64,000 nucleotides of DNA from Mesobacillus subterraneus (GCF_020524355.2 NZ_CP129019.1:2728001-2792000); one strand, 5' to 3'; positions 55,576 to 64,000 are shown, numbered from the stretch's first letter. Notes: generated by a model from the sequence alone, not told the origin. Numbers and translations: made by a program.

Positions 55576-55597
55576 TGACTGACCGGACGGTTATGTC
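55576..55597. promoter_or_regulatory. TetR-type operator candidate
   Basis: The region TGACTGACCGGACGGTTATG is an imperfect palindrome around CCGGACGG, of the TGACCGGTCA type used by TetR regulators. It lies just downstream of the promoter at 55610-55638. No TetR gene is in the window. Confidence 0.5.
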
Positions 55598-55609
55598 TGT
55601 CCCACCCTA

Positions 55610-55638
55610 AATATAGTGAAGCTCCATGGATAATTCAA
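55610..55638 (-). promoter_or_regulatory. Sigma-A promoter of the second RND gene
   Basis: Minus strand TTGAAT (55638-55633), 17 bp, TATATT (55615-55610). The leader is ~58 nt. Confidence 0.75.
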
Positions 55639-55810
55639 CTATCCAATGTGCAATTTAAAAGAACAATTTTTATAACAAATAAGCATACCTTCCATTTTAA
55701 AGTAATCAAAGGATTAATGAAACTTTTAGGCACCACCTATTTTAACCAAAGAATCCTGTTCAGCAACTCAGCTGTTTGTCTGTTTTGCGGGCGCAGAGTC
55801 AGAGTTGTTG

Positions 55811-56252
55811 TGACCCAACAATGGGGGTCACATAAATCCTGGTTTATGTGACCGGTTTCCTGTTTCACCGCCGAGTTGGGGCACATAAATCCCGCTTTTG
55901 TGACCGGTTTCCTGCTTCAACGCCGGGTTGGGGCACATAAATCCCGCTTTTGTGACCGGTTTCCTGCTTCAACGCCGAGTTGGGGCACATTAATCCTGTT
56001 TTTGTGACCGGTTTCCTGCTTCACCGCCGAGTTGGGGCACATAAGTCCTGTTTTTGTGACCGGTTTTCTGCTTCACTGCCGAGTTGGGGCACATAAATCC
56101 CGCTTTTGTGACCGGCTTCCTGCTTCACCGCCGAGTTGGGGCACATTAATCCTGCTTATGTGACCGGTTTCCTGCTTCACCGCCGAGTTGGGGCACATTA
56201 ATCCTGCTTATGTGACCGGTTTCCTGGTACGACACTGAGTTGGGGCACATAA
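55811..56252. repeat. 52-bp tandem repeat array, nine units
   Basis: CACATAAATCC or its variants start at 55829, 55882, 55934, 55986, 56038, 56090, 56142, 56194 and 56246, so spacing is 53 once and then 52. The core is GGGGCACATAAATCC, TTTTGTGACCGGTTTCCTG and CTTCACCGCCGAGTT. The first unit has GGTCACATAAA / TTTATGTGACC as a near-perfect hairpin; the others keep CACA/TGTG. No frame is kept, no spacers. It lies upstream of the RND promoter and downstream of nhaC. Confidence 0.95.
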
Positions 56253-56269
56253 TTACCATTAAAAAAAAA

Positions 56270-56297
56270 CAAAAAAAGCGGCAGCTTATGCCACCGC
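56270..56297 (-). terminator. Terminator overlapping the end of the nhaC-like gene
   Basis: Minus strand GCGGTGGC-ATAA-GCTGCCGC then TTTTTTT; the last codons form the stem. Confidence 0.85.
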
Positions 56298-57683
56298 ATT
56301 TTCCCCTGTTTTCGATAATGTTATTCCGGTAAATCCTGCTGCCAGTGTCAATACCGGTGACAGCAAACAAAAGAATGCAAAGGGTACGTATTCTATCGTG
56401 CTGACTTCAAGGACGCTGCTAAGGAACACGCCGCACACACTCCAGGGAACAAGTGGATTGAGTACTGTACCGGCATCCTCAAGGACGCGCGAGAGGTTTT
56501 TGGGATGCAAGCCCGCTTTTTCGAAATGTCCTGCAAATGTATTGCCTGTTATAAGGATCGAAAGATATTGCTCTCCGATCAAAAAGTTGATTCCAATGGC
56601 AGATAAAGCTGTAGATCCAATAAGGACAGGCACCTTTTCCATGCTGCTGGCAAGCCCTCGCAAAAGTGCAGGAAGAACACCAAGCTTGAATAGCAATCCG
56701 CCCATGCTTAAAGCAAGGAGTACAAGTGATACTGAAAAAAACATACTCTCAAGCCCCCCGCGGCTCAACAGCGAATCCAGCTGTTCGTTGCCGCTTTCAG
56801 AAACGTATCCGGTATATAAAATTCCAGGAAGCGTCCCCCAGTCCTCTTGTGGGATAACCATCATGCTAATGATCATCGCTGAAAGGGTTCCTGCTCCTAA
56901 TGTCAAAATAGAAGATACTTTTTTCACTGCAAGTATCGCAATGATAGCCAGAGGAATCAGCGAGTACCAATGTACTAGATTCATCACCTCAAGAGTACTT
57001 TGCAAGCTTCCAAGTTTTGTGAAGTCAGCTAAACTCAGTTCTGGCGACAAAGCGGCAAATAAGAATAGTGAAATGAAGAATGCAGGTACCGTCGTCCAGG
57101 ACATATTTTTAATATGCTCAAATAGATCTACTTTCACAGTAGAAGACGCCAGAATCGTTGTGTCCGAGAGCGGTGACATTTTATCACCTAGGAAAGCGCC
57201 TGAAACAACCGCACCGGCGGTGATTGCCAATGAGAAGCCAAGTGTTTCACTAACTGCGATGAACGCGACACCGATCACAGCAGAAGTAGTCAGTGAACTG
57301 CCAATGCTTATCCCAACAATAGATGTGACAATAAAGACAATCGCATAAAACCACTTTCCAGTCACTAATTCAAATGCTAAAAAGATCAGGGTAGGTATGG
57401 TCCCGGCAGCAATCCAGCTGCTGACCAGCATGCCAATAAAGAAAAAAATCAGCACAGCTCCCAGACCTGCCTTGGCACCATCAGTCATACTCTGTTCTAG
57501 CTCAGCCATCTTGATTTTTTTCAACAACCCATAAATGATTAATGATCCGATCCCCATCAAGACCGGAATGTGTGGCATTAGTTCAAGTTTTATCATGCCA
57601 TAACCGATCCCCGCCAGAAGCAATAATATAACAGCAGCTGCCTCAGAAGTTTTCAATGATATTGATTGGCTTTGGTTTAACAT
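56286..57683 (-). CDS. NhaC-type Na+/H+ antiporter family protein (possibly amino-acid linked)
   Basis: 465 residues, about eleven helices. GAVVSGAFLGDKMSPLSDTTIL is the NhaC signature (GDKMSPLSDTT) and LVPWSVCGVFLSSVL the C-terminal half signature. Family members exchange Na+ for H+, or malate/lactate; members behind tyrosine T-boxes are thought to carry tyrosine (YheL-like). The T-box leader directly upstream points to control by an uncharged tRNA rather than by sodium, so an amino-acid transport role is plausible. Confidence 0.85.
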   Translation of the reverse strand: MLNQSQSISLKTSEAAAVILLLLAGIGYGMIKLELMPHIPVLMGIGSLIIYGLLKKIKMAELEQSMTDGAKAGLGAVLIFFFIGMLVSSWIAAGTIPTLIFLAFELVTGKWFYAIVFIVTSIVGISIGSSLTTSAVIGVAFIAVSETLGFSLAITAGAVVSGAFLGDKMSPLSDTTILASSTVKVDLFEHIKNMSWTTVPAFFISLFLFAALSPELSLADFTKLGSLQSTLEVMNLVHWYSLIPLAIIAILAVKKVSSILTLGAGTLSAMIISMMVIPQEDWGTLPGILYTGYVSESGNEQLDSLLSRGGLESMFFSVSLVLLALSMGGLLFKLGVLPALLRGLASSMEKVPVLIGSTALSAIGINFLIGEQYLSILITGNTFAGHFEKAGLHPKNLSRVLEDAGTVLNPLVPWSVCGVFLSSVLEVSTIEYVPFAFFCLLSPVLTLAAGFTGITLSKTGENAVA

Positions 57684-57715
57684 GATGATTCCCCCAATTA
57701 GTAGTAAAATGCAAA

Positions 57716-57960
57716 AACTCCTCTAAGTCTAGGGACGAAGGAGCTCCGCGGTACCACCCTAATTGGCAAACATTATATCTGCCCGCTTCATTAACAGTGC
57801 CTTCCAGTGACAGGTGTAATTCAAATCAGCCATTGCCTGGATTTTCATCAACCATCCAGTTTCTTTGTGCTGCTCATGGGGATTCTACTAATGTCTGCCG
57901 GCACTTAGTTTATAACTTTTATACTTAAACGCTTTTATGCATAAAAGCGTTATAGAATAA
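57716..57960 (-). promoter_or_regulatory. T-box leader riboswitch of the nhaC-like gene
   Basis: The minus strand contains AGGGTGGTACCGCG (57762-57749), the T-box tRNA acceptor-binding sequence. CTCC...GGAG with a TTTTT run at 57716-57741 is the terminator. A GAATTACACC segment (57799-57817) could be the specifier loop with codon TAC (Tyr), a tentative reading. The leader begins with a 24-bp perfect palindrome at 57928-57951 (GCTTTTATGCATAAAAGC at its centre). Low charged tRNA would allow readthrough. Confidence 0.88.
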
Positions 57961-57964
57961 TATT

Positions 57965-57993
57965 AATATAGTATCAGATTGGAAAAATGTCAA
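57965..57993 (-). promoter_or_regulatory. Sigma-A promoter of the T-box leader
   Basis: Minus strand TTGACA (57993-57988), 17 bp, TATATT (57970-57965). Start predicted near 57958. Confidence 0.85.
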
Positions 57994-58048
57994 TAGATTG
58001 GACTAAAAAAGTAGAATCAGTCCCTGTACATGATAAATATAAATATGA

Positions 58049-58080
58049 AAAAGAGCCGGCATTCTACAATGCCGGCTCAA
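58049..58080 (-). terminator. Terminator of prfC
   Basis: GAGCCGGCATT-CTAC-AATGCCGGCTC; minus strand ends CTCTTTTTC. Confidence 0.92.
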
Positions 58081-58084
58081 GCTT

Positions 58085-59659
58085 TTATGAAGCATCCATA
58101 GGATTATAAAGTTTTACATCAGGATTCTTGTCCTGGAACCATCTTAAGGCAAATTCATTTTCGAATAAGAATACTTTTTTATCGTAACGGTCATTGACAA
58201 GCAAGCTCCTCGAACTGGACAGGTTTTCGTTTACATCGTCGCCTTCAATCCAGCGGGCAATCTTAGATCCCTGTCTTTCCATCAGAACCTCTACATTATA
58301 TTCGTTGCGCATCCTTGCCTCGAATACTTCGAATTGGAGCTGACCAACAGCACCAAGAAGATACTCTTCGGTCTTCAATGTCTTGAATAGCTGGATGGCT
58401 CCCTCTTGGACAAGCTGCTGGATTCCTTTATGAAAATGTTTTTGCTTCATGACATTCTTTGCTGAAACTCTTACGAAAAGTTCTGGTGTGAACTGTGGAA
58501 GCTTTTCATACTGAAATCCTTCCTTGCCAGAAACAATCGTATCGCCAATCTGGTATGTGCCCGGGTCGTAAAGCCCGATGATGTCACCTGCTACAGCTTC
58601 TTCAACTGTACTGCGGTCATCAGCCATGAACTGTGTTGACTGTGCAAGCTTCATTGATTTTCCTGTACGGCTAAGCTGGACAGTCATTCCACGCTCAAAC
58701 TTGCCTGAGCAAATGCGCAGGAAGGCAATTCTGTCGCGATGTGCCGGGTTCATGTTTGCCTGGATTTTAAAGATAAAGCCTGAAAACTCCTCTGATTGCG
58801 GATCAATCTCTCCTGCAGTTGAGTTCCTTGGCTGCGGCTGCGGCGCAAACTGCAAATAGGAATCAAGGAAAGTCTGGACACCGAAAGTAGTTAAAGCACT
58901 TCCGAAAAATACAGGAATCAATGTTCCATCAGCAATACGTTCTTTTGAAAATTCATTTCCCGCTTCATCTAACAGCATGATTTCTTCTAAAGTTTGATCG
59001 TATAATGAGGATTCTTTCAGAGAATGCTCCCCCTCGATTTCTCCTTCTTCGTTCAAATGAACAAAGCGTTTATCCTCATCTACACGGAACTGTTCAATCC
59101 GATTGTTGAATCGGTCATAAATCCCAAGGAACTCCTTGCCCATGCCTATCGGCCAGTTCATTGGATACGATTCAATTCCAAGCACTTCTTCCAGTTCAGC
59201 AAGCAGCTCAAGTGGAGCTTTACCCTGGCGATCAAGCTTGTTAATAAAGGTAAAGATCGGAATTCCTCTCATGCGGCAAACCTTGAAAAGTTTGAGAGTC
59301 TGATCTTCGATACCTTTTGCAGAGTCTATAATCATCACGGCACTGTCGACCGCAGTTAATGTTCTATAGGTATCCTCTGAGAAATCCTGGTGGCCTGGTG
59401 TGTCAAGGATGTTAACCTTGAAGCCATCATAATCAAATTGCATGACACTGGAGGTTACGGAAATTCCACGCTGCTTCTCGATTTCCATCCAGTCACTTGT
59501 AGCAAACTTTCCAGTCTTCTTGGCTTTTACCGTACCAGCATCACGGATTGCTCCGCCGAACAGCAAAAGCTTCTCCGTAAGTGTCGTTTTCCCGGCATCC
59601 GGGTGAGAAATAATCGCAAATGTTCTTCGCGATTGTACTTCATCTTTTAATTTTTTCAT
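58085..59659 (-). CDS. prfC: Peptide chain release factor 3 (RF3)
   Basis: 524 residues. G1 is [12 protein letters not shown] near residue 19, G3 [16 protein letters not shown] near 85, G4 [28 protein letters not shown] is the switch region of RF3. RF3 is a GTPase that releases RF1/RF2 from the ribosome. B. subtilis 168 lacks a clear RF3, but many relatives have it. Alone, with its own terminator. A dispersed repeat follows upstream at 59701. Confidence 0.95.
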   Translation of the reverse strand: MKKLKDEVQSRRTFAIISHPDAGKTTLTEKLLLFGGAIRDAGTVKAKKTGKFATSDWMEIEKQRGISVTSSVMQFDYDGFKVNILDTPGHQDFSEDTYRTLTAVDSAVMIIDSAKGIEDQTLKLFKVCRMRGIPIFTFINKLDRQGKAPLELLAELEEVLGIESYPMNWPIGMGKEFLGIYDRFNNRIEQFRVDEDKRFVHLNEEGEIEGEHSLKESSLYDQTLEEIMLLDEAGNEFSKERIADGTLIPVFFGSALTTFGVQTFLDSYLQFAPQPQPRNSTAGEIDPQSEEFSGFIFKIQANMNPAHRDRIAFLRICSGKFERGMTVQLSRTGKSMKLAQSTQFMADDRSTVEEAVAGDIIGLYDPGTYQIGDTIVSGKEGFQYEKLPQFTPELFVRVSAKNVMKQKHFHKGIQQLVQEGAIQLFKTLKTEEYLLGAVGQLQFEVFEARMRNEYNVEVLMERQGSKIARWIEGDDVNENLSSSRSLLVNDRYDKKVFLFENEFALRWFQDKNPDVKLYNPMDAS

Positions 59660-59700
59660 GATTAAATGTTTCCTTTCTGTTTAAAGGCAAAATTCCTCAT

Positions 59701-59894
59701 AGAAAAGCGCAAGCGTCTTGGTCAGCCCCGACAAGCGTTGCCCGCCTAAAAACGCCACGTCCTGTGGCTGGCGGGTCTAGCACGTCGTGTGCCACGGAGG
59801 GCCGGCAGTACCATTGAAGTCGCTCTTTGACTTCAATGGGCAGACCGAAACGTCTCGAGGGGCTAGACGCTGGAGCTGGACAATTCTCGAAGTG
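59701..59894 (+). repeat. Dispersed modular repeat, copy 5
   Basis: AGAAAAGCGCAAGCGTCTTGG ... GAGGGGCTAGACGCTGGAG. The changed T/A bases in both ends are compensatory (GCGTC and GACGC), so end pairing is kept. It has the hairpin module GAAGTCGCTCTTTGACTTC. It lies in the 59660-60022 gap, which otherwise shows nothing. Confidence 0.88.
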
Positions 59895-60022
59895 AAATAT
59901 ATATTTTCTTTACCATGATTTTAATCTTATCTTTCTGGCGATAAGTTTGCAATCCTGCAAATGCATATCAGAACTTTTAAATATTTTACTTAAGCGTATA
60001 TAATAACCTGAGGAGGTGCAGC

Positions 60023-60892
60023 ATGGATTCAGTTACACATACACTTTTCGGTTTAGCCTTGTATGGTGCCGTTGATAAAAAAGATATGGAAAAACCGCAA
60101 AAGCGTGCTTATTTACTCACAGCAATCGGTGCAAGCCAAATTCCAGACATCGATGTTGTTTCTCAACTCTGGGATAATGAGGGTCTTTACCAGATGTGGC
60201 ATCGAGGCATTACCCACTCGATATTCCTGACACCATTGTGGGCTGCTTTATTTATTCTACTATCTTCTCTTCTATTTAAAGTAAAAGATGTAAAACTTTT
60301 TTTCCTTGGATGGGTGGCAGTCATCATCCATAATACAAGTGATTTATTCAACGCCTGGGGAACTGGCTATCTCGAACCATTTTCCAATTTAAGAATCACA
60401 TTTGGGACAATCCCCATCATTGATTTCGTTTTCTGGGTGATTCTAGGAACTGCATTCGTTGCTTCCAAATTTAACAAATTGAAAAGCCCAACTTATTTCA
60501 AAGTCGCATGGATTTTCATCGCACTGCATGTCGTTATCCAAAGTGTTCAGGGATGGATGCTTTATAATCAATATGAGGACGATTATGAACAGATTGCACT
60601 TTCTGCCGGTTTCATTCCATGGACATATACTGTTATCGCCAAAAATGATGGGGAAGTTAACATTTATCAGGATAATCTTTTCACAGACAGAAAACTTCAA
60701 TACGAGCTTACTTCCGCTGAAGATGCCAATCTCAATGATTTATTCACTGAAAAGCCTGAAGCTAAGACGCTTACTGAATGGTCGCCTTTTGTCGTGATTG
60801 TCGACGACGGAGATAGATTGGGAGTTTACGATCCACGTTTTTACCGAAACGGACAATCCTTTCTATTTGAATACATTGATAAAACTCAGTAA
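60023..60892 (+). CDS. YdjM/YfhP-type membrane metal-dependent hydrolase
   Basis: 289 residues. THTLFGLALYGAV at the N-terminus, MWHRGITHSIFLTPLWA and HNTSDLFNAWG carry the conserved His/Asp residues of the LexA-binding, inner membrane-associated hydrolase family (DUF457). About five membrane helices precede a C-terminal soluble part of ~100 residues. Possible phospholipase-like activity; not proven. AGGAGG precedes ATG 60023. Confidence 0.82.
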   Translation: MDSVTHTLFGLALYGAVDKKDMEKPQKRAYLLTAIGASQIPDIDVVSQLWDNEGLYQMWHRGITHSIFLTPLWAALFILLSSLLFKVKDVKLFFLGWVAVIIHNTSDLFNAWGTGYLEPFSNLRITFGTIPIIDFVFWVILGTAFVASKFNKLKSPTYFKVAWIFIALHVVIQSVQGWMLYNQYEDDYEQIALSAGFIPWTYTVIAKNDGEVNIYQDNLFTDRKLQYELTSAEDANLNDLFTEKPEAKTLTEWSPFVVIVDDGDRLGVYDPRFYRNGQSFLFEYIDKTQ

Positions 60893-60907
60893 AGGACTTG
60901 CCAAATA

Positions 60908-61320
60908 AGAAAAGCGCAAGCGCCTTGGGCAGCCCCGACAAGCGCTGGAGGGACTGACAGCGAAGTCGTTCTTCGACTTCATTGGCAGGACCGAAACCGA
61001 AATGTATAGCCGACTGCCCAGAAACGGAGAAACTGGAGACTCCGACAAAGAAGCGCTTTTTGCTTCTGCCGGCGGAGTTGAAGTTTCGGAGTTTCTAGGA
61101 GGCGACACTAGACAATTCGAACAGCGGAGGCGACTGCCCAACTCCGACAAGCGTTGGAGGGCCTGACAGTGAAGTCGCTCTTTGACTTCATTGGCAGGAC
61201 CGAAACGTCTCGAGGAGTTAGGGAGCCGCAGCTGGACTAGCGTCTCAAGGAGTTAGAAGCCGCAGCCAGATAAGCGACTCGAGGGGCTAGGCGCTGGAGC
61301 TGGACACTAATCTAAGTGTG
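60908..61320 (+). repeat. Dispersed modular repeat, copy 6 (compound, longest)
   Basis: It opens AGAAAAGCGCAAGCGCC, then at least two internal modules with GACAAGCG(T/C)TGGAGGG and GAAGTCG...CGACTTC or GACTTC hairpins, an extra insert with AAACGGAGAAACTGGAGACTCC, and closes GAGGGGCTAGGCGCTGGAG. Phrases such as GGAGGCGACACTAGACA recur within it. It fills the gap between the YdjM-type gene and the next small gene. Confidence 0.9.
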
Positions 61321-61349
61321 AAAAATTAATACTTTCTTATTCAACAAGC

Positions 61350-61384
61350 AAAAAGAGCAGCCAAAAGATTATCCGGCTGCTCAC
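61350..61384 (-). terminator. Terminator of the small gene at 61396
   Basis: GAGCAGCC, 12-base loop, GGCTGCTC; minus strand followed by TTTTT. Confidence 0.82.
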
Positions 61385-61395
61385 TCTATATCCAT

Positions 61396-61608
61396 TTACA
61401 TTTTTTCTGCTATATCATCCATCATTTCATCTATTGTAACAGTTATCTCATTTGTTTTCCTTGCTACTGCAATCGTGAATTCTAATAACTCTTTATACTT
61501 TTCTACTGGAATAGTTGAATTCGTTTTCTCGTATTCATTTACTTTAAGACCGAGATTTTGCAGAATCATGATTGCCTCTTCTACAGATCCTCTTTCAATT
61601 TCAAACAT
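61396..61608 (-). CDS. Small hypothetical protein, 70 aa
   Basis: Acidic, helical, no membrane segment: MFEIERGSVEEAIMILQNLG then VEKYKELLEFTIAVARKTN. GGGGGAATCAG precedes ATG 61608. Family not recognised. Ends with a clear terminator. The 235 bp upstream to the AlaX gene hold no clear feature. Confidence 0.62.
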   Translation of the reverse strand: MFEIERGSVEEAIMILQNLGLKVNEYEKTNSTIPVEKYKELLEFTIAVARKTNEITVTIDEMMDDIAEKM

Positions 61609-61843
61609 TCTGATTCCCCCTATTTCTCTGGTTGAATTCCATTATGAGGGAGTTAAACCTATTTTTAAATGGTAAAACTTTCATTAATAGCCAATCAATC
61701 TGTAAAAAATAGGTTGAAAGTCGTTATTTTTGTAGTTTCCACTGTAAAAATCATAAAATTAGTCGTTATACTTATAAAATCACCACTAAAGAACTAGAAC
61801 TTTTTACCTTGTTAGAGTTATATTTCTTATAAATCCATTCGAC

Positions 61844-63025
61844 TTATTGAATAATTTTCGAAACCTTATGGATGAATTCCTCGCCTGAGATCCATTTCCC
61901 ACCACCTTGTACAAGAAATTCTGTGCCTCCACCCTTGCCATCAATTATTGAAATGGCCCTTTGTAAGAATCCCTTCAAGTCGACTTCTGTATTCTTGCCT
62001 TTTGCAAAAACGAATTGCAGCTTTTCCTCATTTTCAGACGCAAGCAAGTAAATCTTATCTTCAGCAGCTGAAACAAGCAGCCTGGCCAGCTTTTGAAGTT
62101 CCTGTATACTCCTGTTCTTGAATACAGAGCTGACGATATTATTTTTACCTGATCCAATGATGTCGTTTACTTCAAATCTTAATAACTGCTCCTTCATCAC
62201 CTCAACTGTTTTTTCAAGTTCTTTCTTTTGGGAAAGAAGTCTAGTTACTGATGACCTCATATGCTGTTCTGGTGAATTGAGCAAAGCTGTGAGCTCCTCA
62301 ATGACTTCATGCTTTTGCCCTAGCTTGTTCAGCACCCTTTTGCCACAAACAAACTCAACACGCACCATTTTCTTCTGCCGTTCCCAACCAAGGATTTTCA
62401 ATGCCCCGACCTCTGCGGTGCTGTTTGGATGTGTGCCGCCGCAGCCATTGTAGTCAAAGTCTGGAATTATAACGAGTCTGATGTTATTAGAGACAGCTAA
62501 TTCTTTCCTTAGTCTGTATTGCTTCAGTTCCTCTTCATCGACCCATTTAGTGACGATTGGGCGGTTTTCAATAATCACCTGATTAGCTAGCTCTTCTGCC
62601 TTTGCGACTTCGTCTGCTGATAGATTTTCTGTTTCCAAGTCTATGGTCAGAGTTTCTTGACCAAGATGGAAACTGACCGTTTTATATCCAAACAAATCCT
62701 CAAACGAAGCTGAAAGAATATGCTGCCCAGCATGTTGCTGCATATGGTCAAATCGCCGTTCCCAGTCAATTTCCCCTTCAACATGGATTGCTTCCATTAA
62801 TCCTTCCTTTAGGTAATGACGAATTTCCCCTTCAACTTCATCAACATCCACTACTTCAACGCCATTTAAGAATCCGGTATCAAATCGCTGACCACCGCCT
62901 GTCGGATAAAAGGCTGTCTGCGAAAGGATTGCATATAACCTACCCGATTCGTCTTCTTTTTGGGTAATCAGCTCTGCTGCAAATTTTTTTATGTATGCAT
63001 CTTGATAATATAATTTGCTTTCCAT
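61844..63025 (-). CDS. Alanyl-tRNA editing protein, AlaX-like with DHHA1 domain
   Basis: About 393 residues. FYPTGGGQRFDTG at the N-terminus, HMQQHAGQHILSASF (zinc His pair) and CGGTHPNSTAEVG (Cys, His) are the AlaX/AlaRS editing core. The C-terminal part with IIDGKGGGTEFLVQGGG is the DHHA1 domain of AlaRS. It removes Ser or Gly wrongly attached to tRNA-Ala. ATG 63025 is preferred; GTG 63037 is upstream in frame with poor spacing. Confidence 0.9.
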   Translation of the reverse strand: MESKLYYQDAYIKKFAAELITQKEDESGRLYAILSQTAFYPTGGGQRFDTGFLNGVEVVDVDEVEGEIRHYLKEGLMEAIHVEGEIDWERRFDHMQQHAGQHILSASFEDLFGYKTVSFHLGQETLTIDLETENLSADEVAKAEELANQVIIENRPIVTKWVDEEELKQYRLRKELAVSNNIRLVIIPDFDYNGCGGTHPNSTAEVGALKILGWERQKKMVRVEFVCGKRVLNKLGQKHEVIEELTALLNSPEQHMRSSVTRLLSQKKELEKTVEVMKEQLLRFEVNDIIGSGKNNIVSSVFKNRSIQELQKLARLLVSAAEDKIYLLASENEEKLQFVFAKGKNTEVDLKGFLQRAISIIDGKGGGTEFLVQGGGKWISGEEFIHKVSKIIQ

Positions 63026-63129
63026 GTCATTGTTCACACTCCGAAATAAAACTTATGCTAACCAGTATAGCATTTTTCCCATTGTAAGTAGACGGATCAT
63101 TATATCGGAAAATAGGGCAGAATCTACAT

Positions 63130-63163
63130 AAAAAACAGCTTCCTGTTTACCGGGAAGCTGTTG
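63130..63163 (-). terminator. Terminator of the YugN-like gene
   Basis: AACAGCTTCC, loop, GGGAAGCTGTT; minus strand followed by TTTTTT. Confidence 0.85.
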
Positions 63164-63171
63164 GTGTTTTA

Positions 63172-63582
63172 CTATACAGTTTCTAGAGCCTGCTCTGCCT
63201 TGTTGATTAGCGTCTTTCCTTGTTCTATCAATCCCTTAGGAAATGGAGCGTCCTTGTCTTCAGGAGATTTAAATTGGTCAAAAGACCCTGTAAATGCCCC
63301 GATATTCCCTTCCTGATCCACCTCGGTCTTGAATTGATGGTCAAGAAGGAATGGCGTTCCAATCTGGACAAAAGTGCCATCATTATCCAACGGACCACCA
63401 GTCGACTTGAAGGGAATACGTACGTACTGCCTGTCACCATGGTCGTCGTTCATCTTGTAATCGATATATGCATGATCATATTCCCACTGACCATTGACAT
63501 TGAAACCAAGCGGGCTGAGCTTTTGCTTCAATTCACCGACAGTGAGTTCTTTTCCGTCTATATTAGATTGAATTGGAATCAT
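63172..63582 (-). CDS. YugN-like family protein
   Basis: 136 residues. NGQWEYDHAYIDYKMNDD, QYVRIPFKSTGGPLDNDG and VQIGTPFLLDHQFKTE are conserved in the YugN family. Small soluble protein with no known function. AAAGAGGTATG precedes ATG 63582. Ends in a terminator. Confidence 0.82.
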   Translation of the reverse strand: MIPIQSNIDGKELTVGELKQKLSPLGFNVNGQWEYDHAYIDYKMNDDHGDRQYVRIPFKSTGGPLDNDGTFVQIGTPFLLDHQFKTEVDQEGNIGAFTGSFDQFKSPEDKDAPFPKGLIEQGKTLINKAEQALETV

Positions 63583-63849
63583 AGTTCATACCTCTTTTCA
63601 TTTGGATTAGTCTCATAACTTACTTTTTCCACTTGGAACAGAATATCAAACCTTCTTTAGCACACTGGCAAAAAGTGAGTATGATTTATCTCAATGAATC
63701 GGCACATTTTGTGTATGAATCTGTCTGTTGCCTAAAGTAATCACTACTAATCCGAAGAATCTACATATTACAGTCACTCCCTAATCTCTATAAATTCGGC
63801 AATAATCTTTACGATACCACGGTTGATCTCTACAATTTCAAAGCCTTCA
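63583..63849. other. Gap upstream of the YugN-like gene
   Basis: About 270 bp, AT-rich. I see no gene, repeat or riboswitch. Confidence 0.4.
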
Positions 63850-63881
63850 AAAAAAGTGGAGACCCCGATAGGCCTCCACCA
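63850..63881 (-). terminator. Terminator of the glycoside hydrolase gene
   Basis: Minus strand GTGGAGGCC-TATC-GGGGTCTCCAC then TTTTTT. Confidence 0.85.
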
Positions 63882-63885
63882 ACAA

Positions 63886-64000
63886 TTATTTAGTTAGATA
63901 ATATACAATTGATTCATACGGACGCAGGGTAAGCCTTGAAATATTCTCGCTTGAATCCCCATAGTTGGAAAGTAAAATCCCAACCTCATACCCCTTAGCA
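63886..64000 (-). CDS. Alpha-glucosidase-type GH13 enzyme, C-terminal end
   Basis: Only the last 38 codons are in the window; the 5' part is off the right edge. The sequence reads GYEVGILLSNYGDSSENISR then LTLRPYESIVYYLTK-stop. LLSNY and LRPYE are typical of the C-terminal beta domain of oligo-1,6-glucosidase, alpha-glucosidase and trehalose-6-phosphate hydrolase. The exact member cannot be told from this end. Confidence 0.75.
   Translation of the reverse strand, partial: AKGYEVGILLSNYGDSSENISRLTLRPYESIVYYLTK

Noticed and set aside
55811..56252. Possible CRISPR array or coding repeat in the 52-bp array
   Set aside because: The entire unit is repeated, no spacers. A 52-bp period is not a multiple of three, and no frame stays open.

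Overview
The window is chromosomal DNA of a spore-forming member of the Bacillaceae. It encodes two Spo0E-type phosphatases, a small acid-soluble spore protein, SigI/RsgI, a CtsR-controlled ClpE, a SAM (S-box) riboswitch and a T-box leader. Gene order follows the Bacillus subtilis ykoZ-ykr-mtn-ykv-pts stretch as I remember it: sigI-rsgI, sspD, ktrD, ykrP, a KinE-like kinase, mtnU/mtnE/mtnWXBD, spo0E, mhqR-like, clpE, ykvI, ykvS, ptsHI. The genus is not certain; a Mesobacillus-like organism would fit. I see no tRNA, rRNA, insertion sequence, prophage or CRISPR.

Layout. 0-4.3 kb: ptsI (cut by the window edge), ptsH and a MoxR-DUF58-DUF4129 operon. 4.3-10.7 kb: small proteins, ykvS, a CPBP protease, a lipoprotein, ykvI and clpE. 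10.9-22.6 kb: an RND exporter, a 53-bp tandem array, an M3 peptidase, an MhqR-like regulator, LemA/TPM, an APH-fold kinase, an Fsr-like MFS transporter and a hemerythrin. 22.8-26.3 kb: a fixABCX operon. 26.7-33 kb: spo0E and the methionine salvage genes. 33-39 kb: an ArsR-type regulator, a PAS kinase and a two-gene 2-oxoacid:ferredoxin oxidoreductase. 39-48.3 kb: ykrP, a radical SAM protein, small proteins, ktrD, sspD, rsgI-sigI and a DUF5667 protein. 48.6-58 kb: a membrane protein, an ALDH plus acyl-reductase-like pair, a second RND exporter, a 52-bp tandem array and a T-box controlled NhaC-type antiporter. 58-64 kb: prfC, YdjM-type and AlaX-type proteins, a YugN-like protein and the end of a GH13 glucosidase.

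The most interesting signal is a set of three Fnr-type palindromes (TGTGA-N6-TCACA, 9 or 10 of 10 matches). They lie upstream of fixABCX, of the 2-oxoacid:ferredoxin oxidoreductase and of the hemerythrin protein. Two of them sit exactly at -41.5 from the start implied by a good -10 box, and fixA also carries a cre-like site. This suggests an oxygen-responsive, low-potential ferredoxin module: FixABCX would bifurcate NADH electrons to quinone and ferredoxin, and the oxidoreductase would make or use reduced ferredoxin, in an organism with no nif genes in view.

Other notable structure: two hairpin-bearing minisatellites with 52/53-bp periods (five helical turns), six copies of a modular dispersed repeat all in the same orientation (one lies between the SAM riboswitch and mtnW), and seven otherwise well conserved genes each broken by one small lesion. 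Five lesions are 1-2 nt indels, mostly in homopolymers, and two are TGG-to-TAG. Either this copy carries assembly errors or the strain has many recent mutations; reads are needed to decide.
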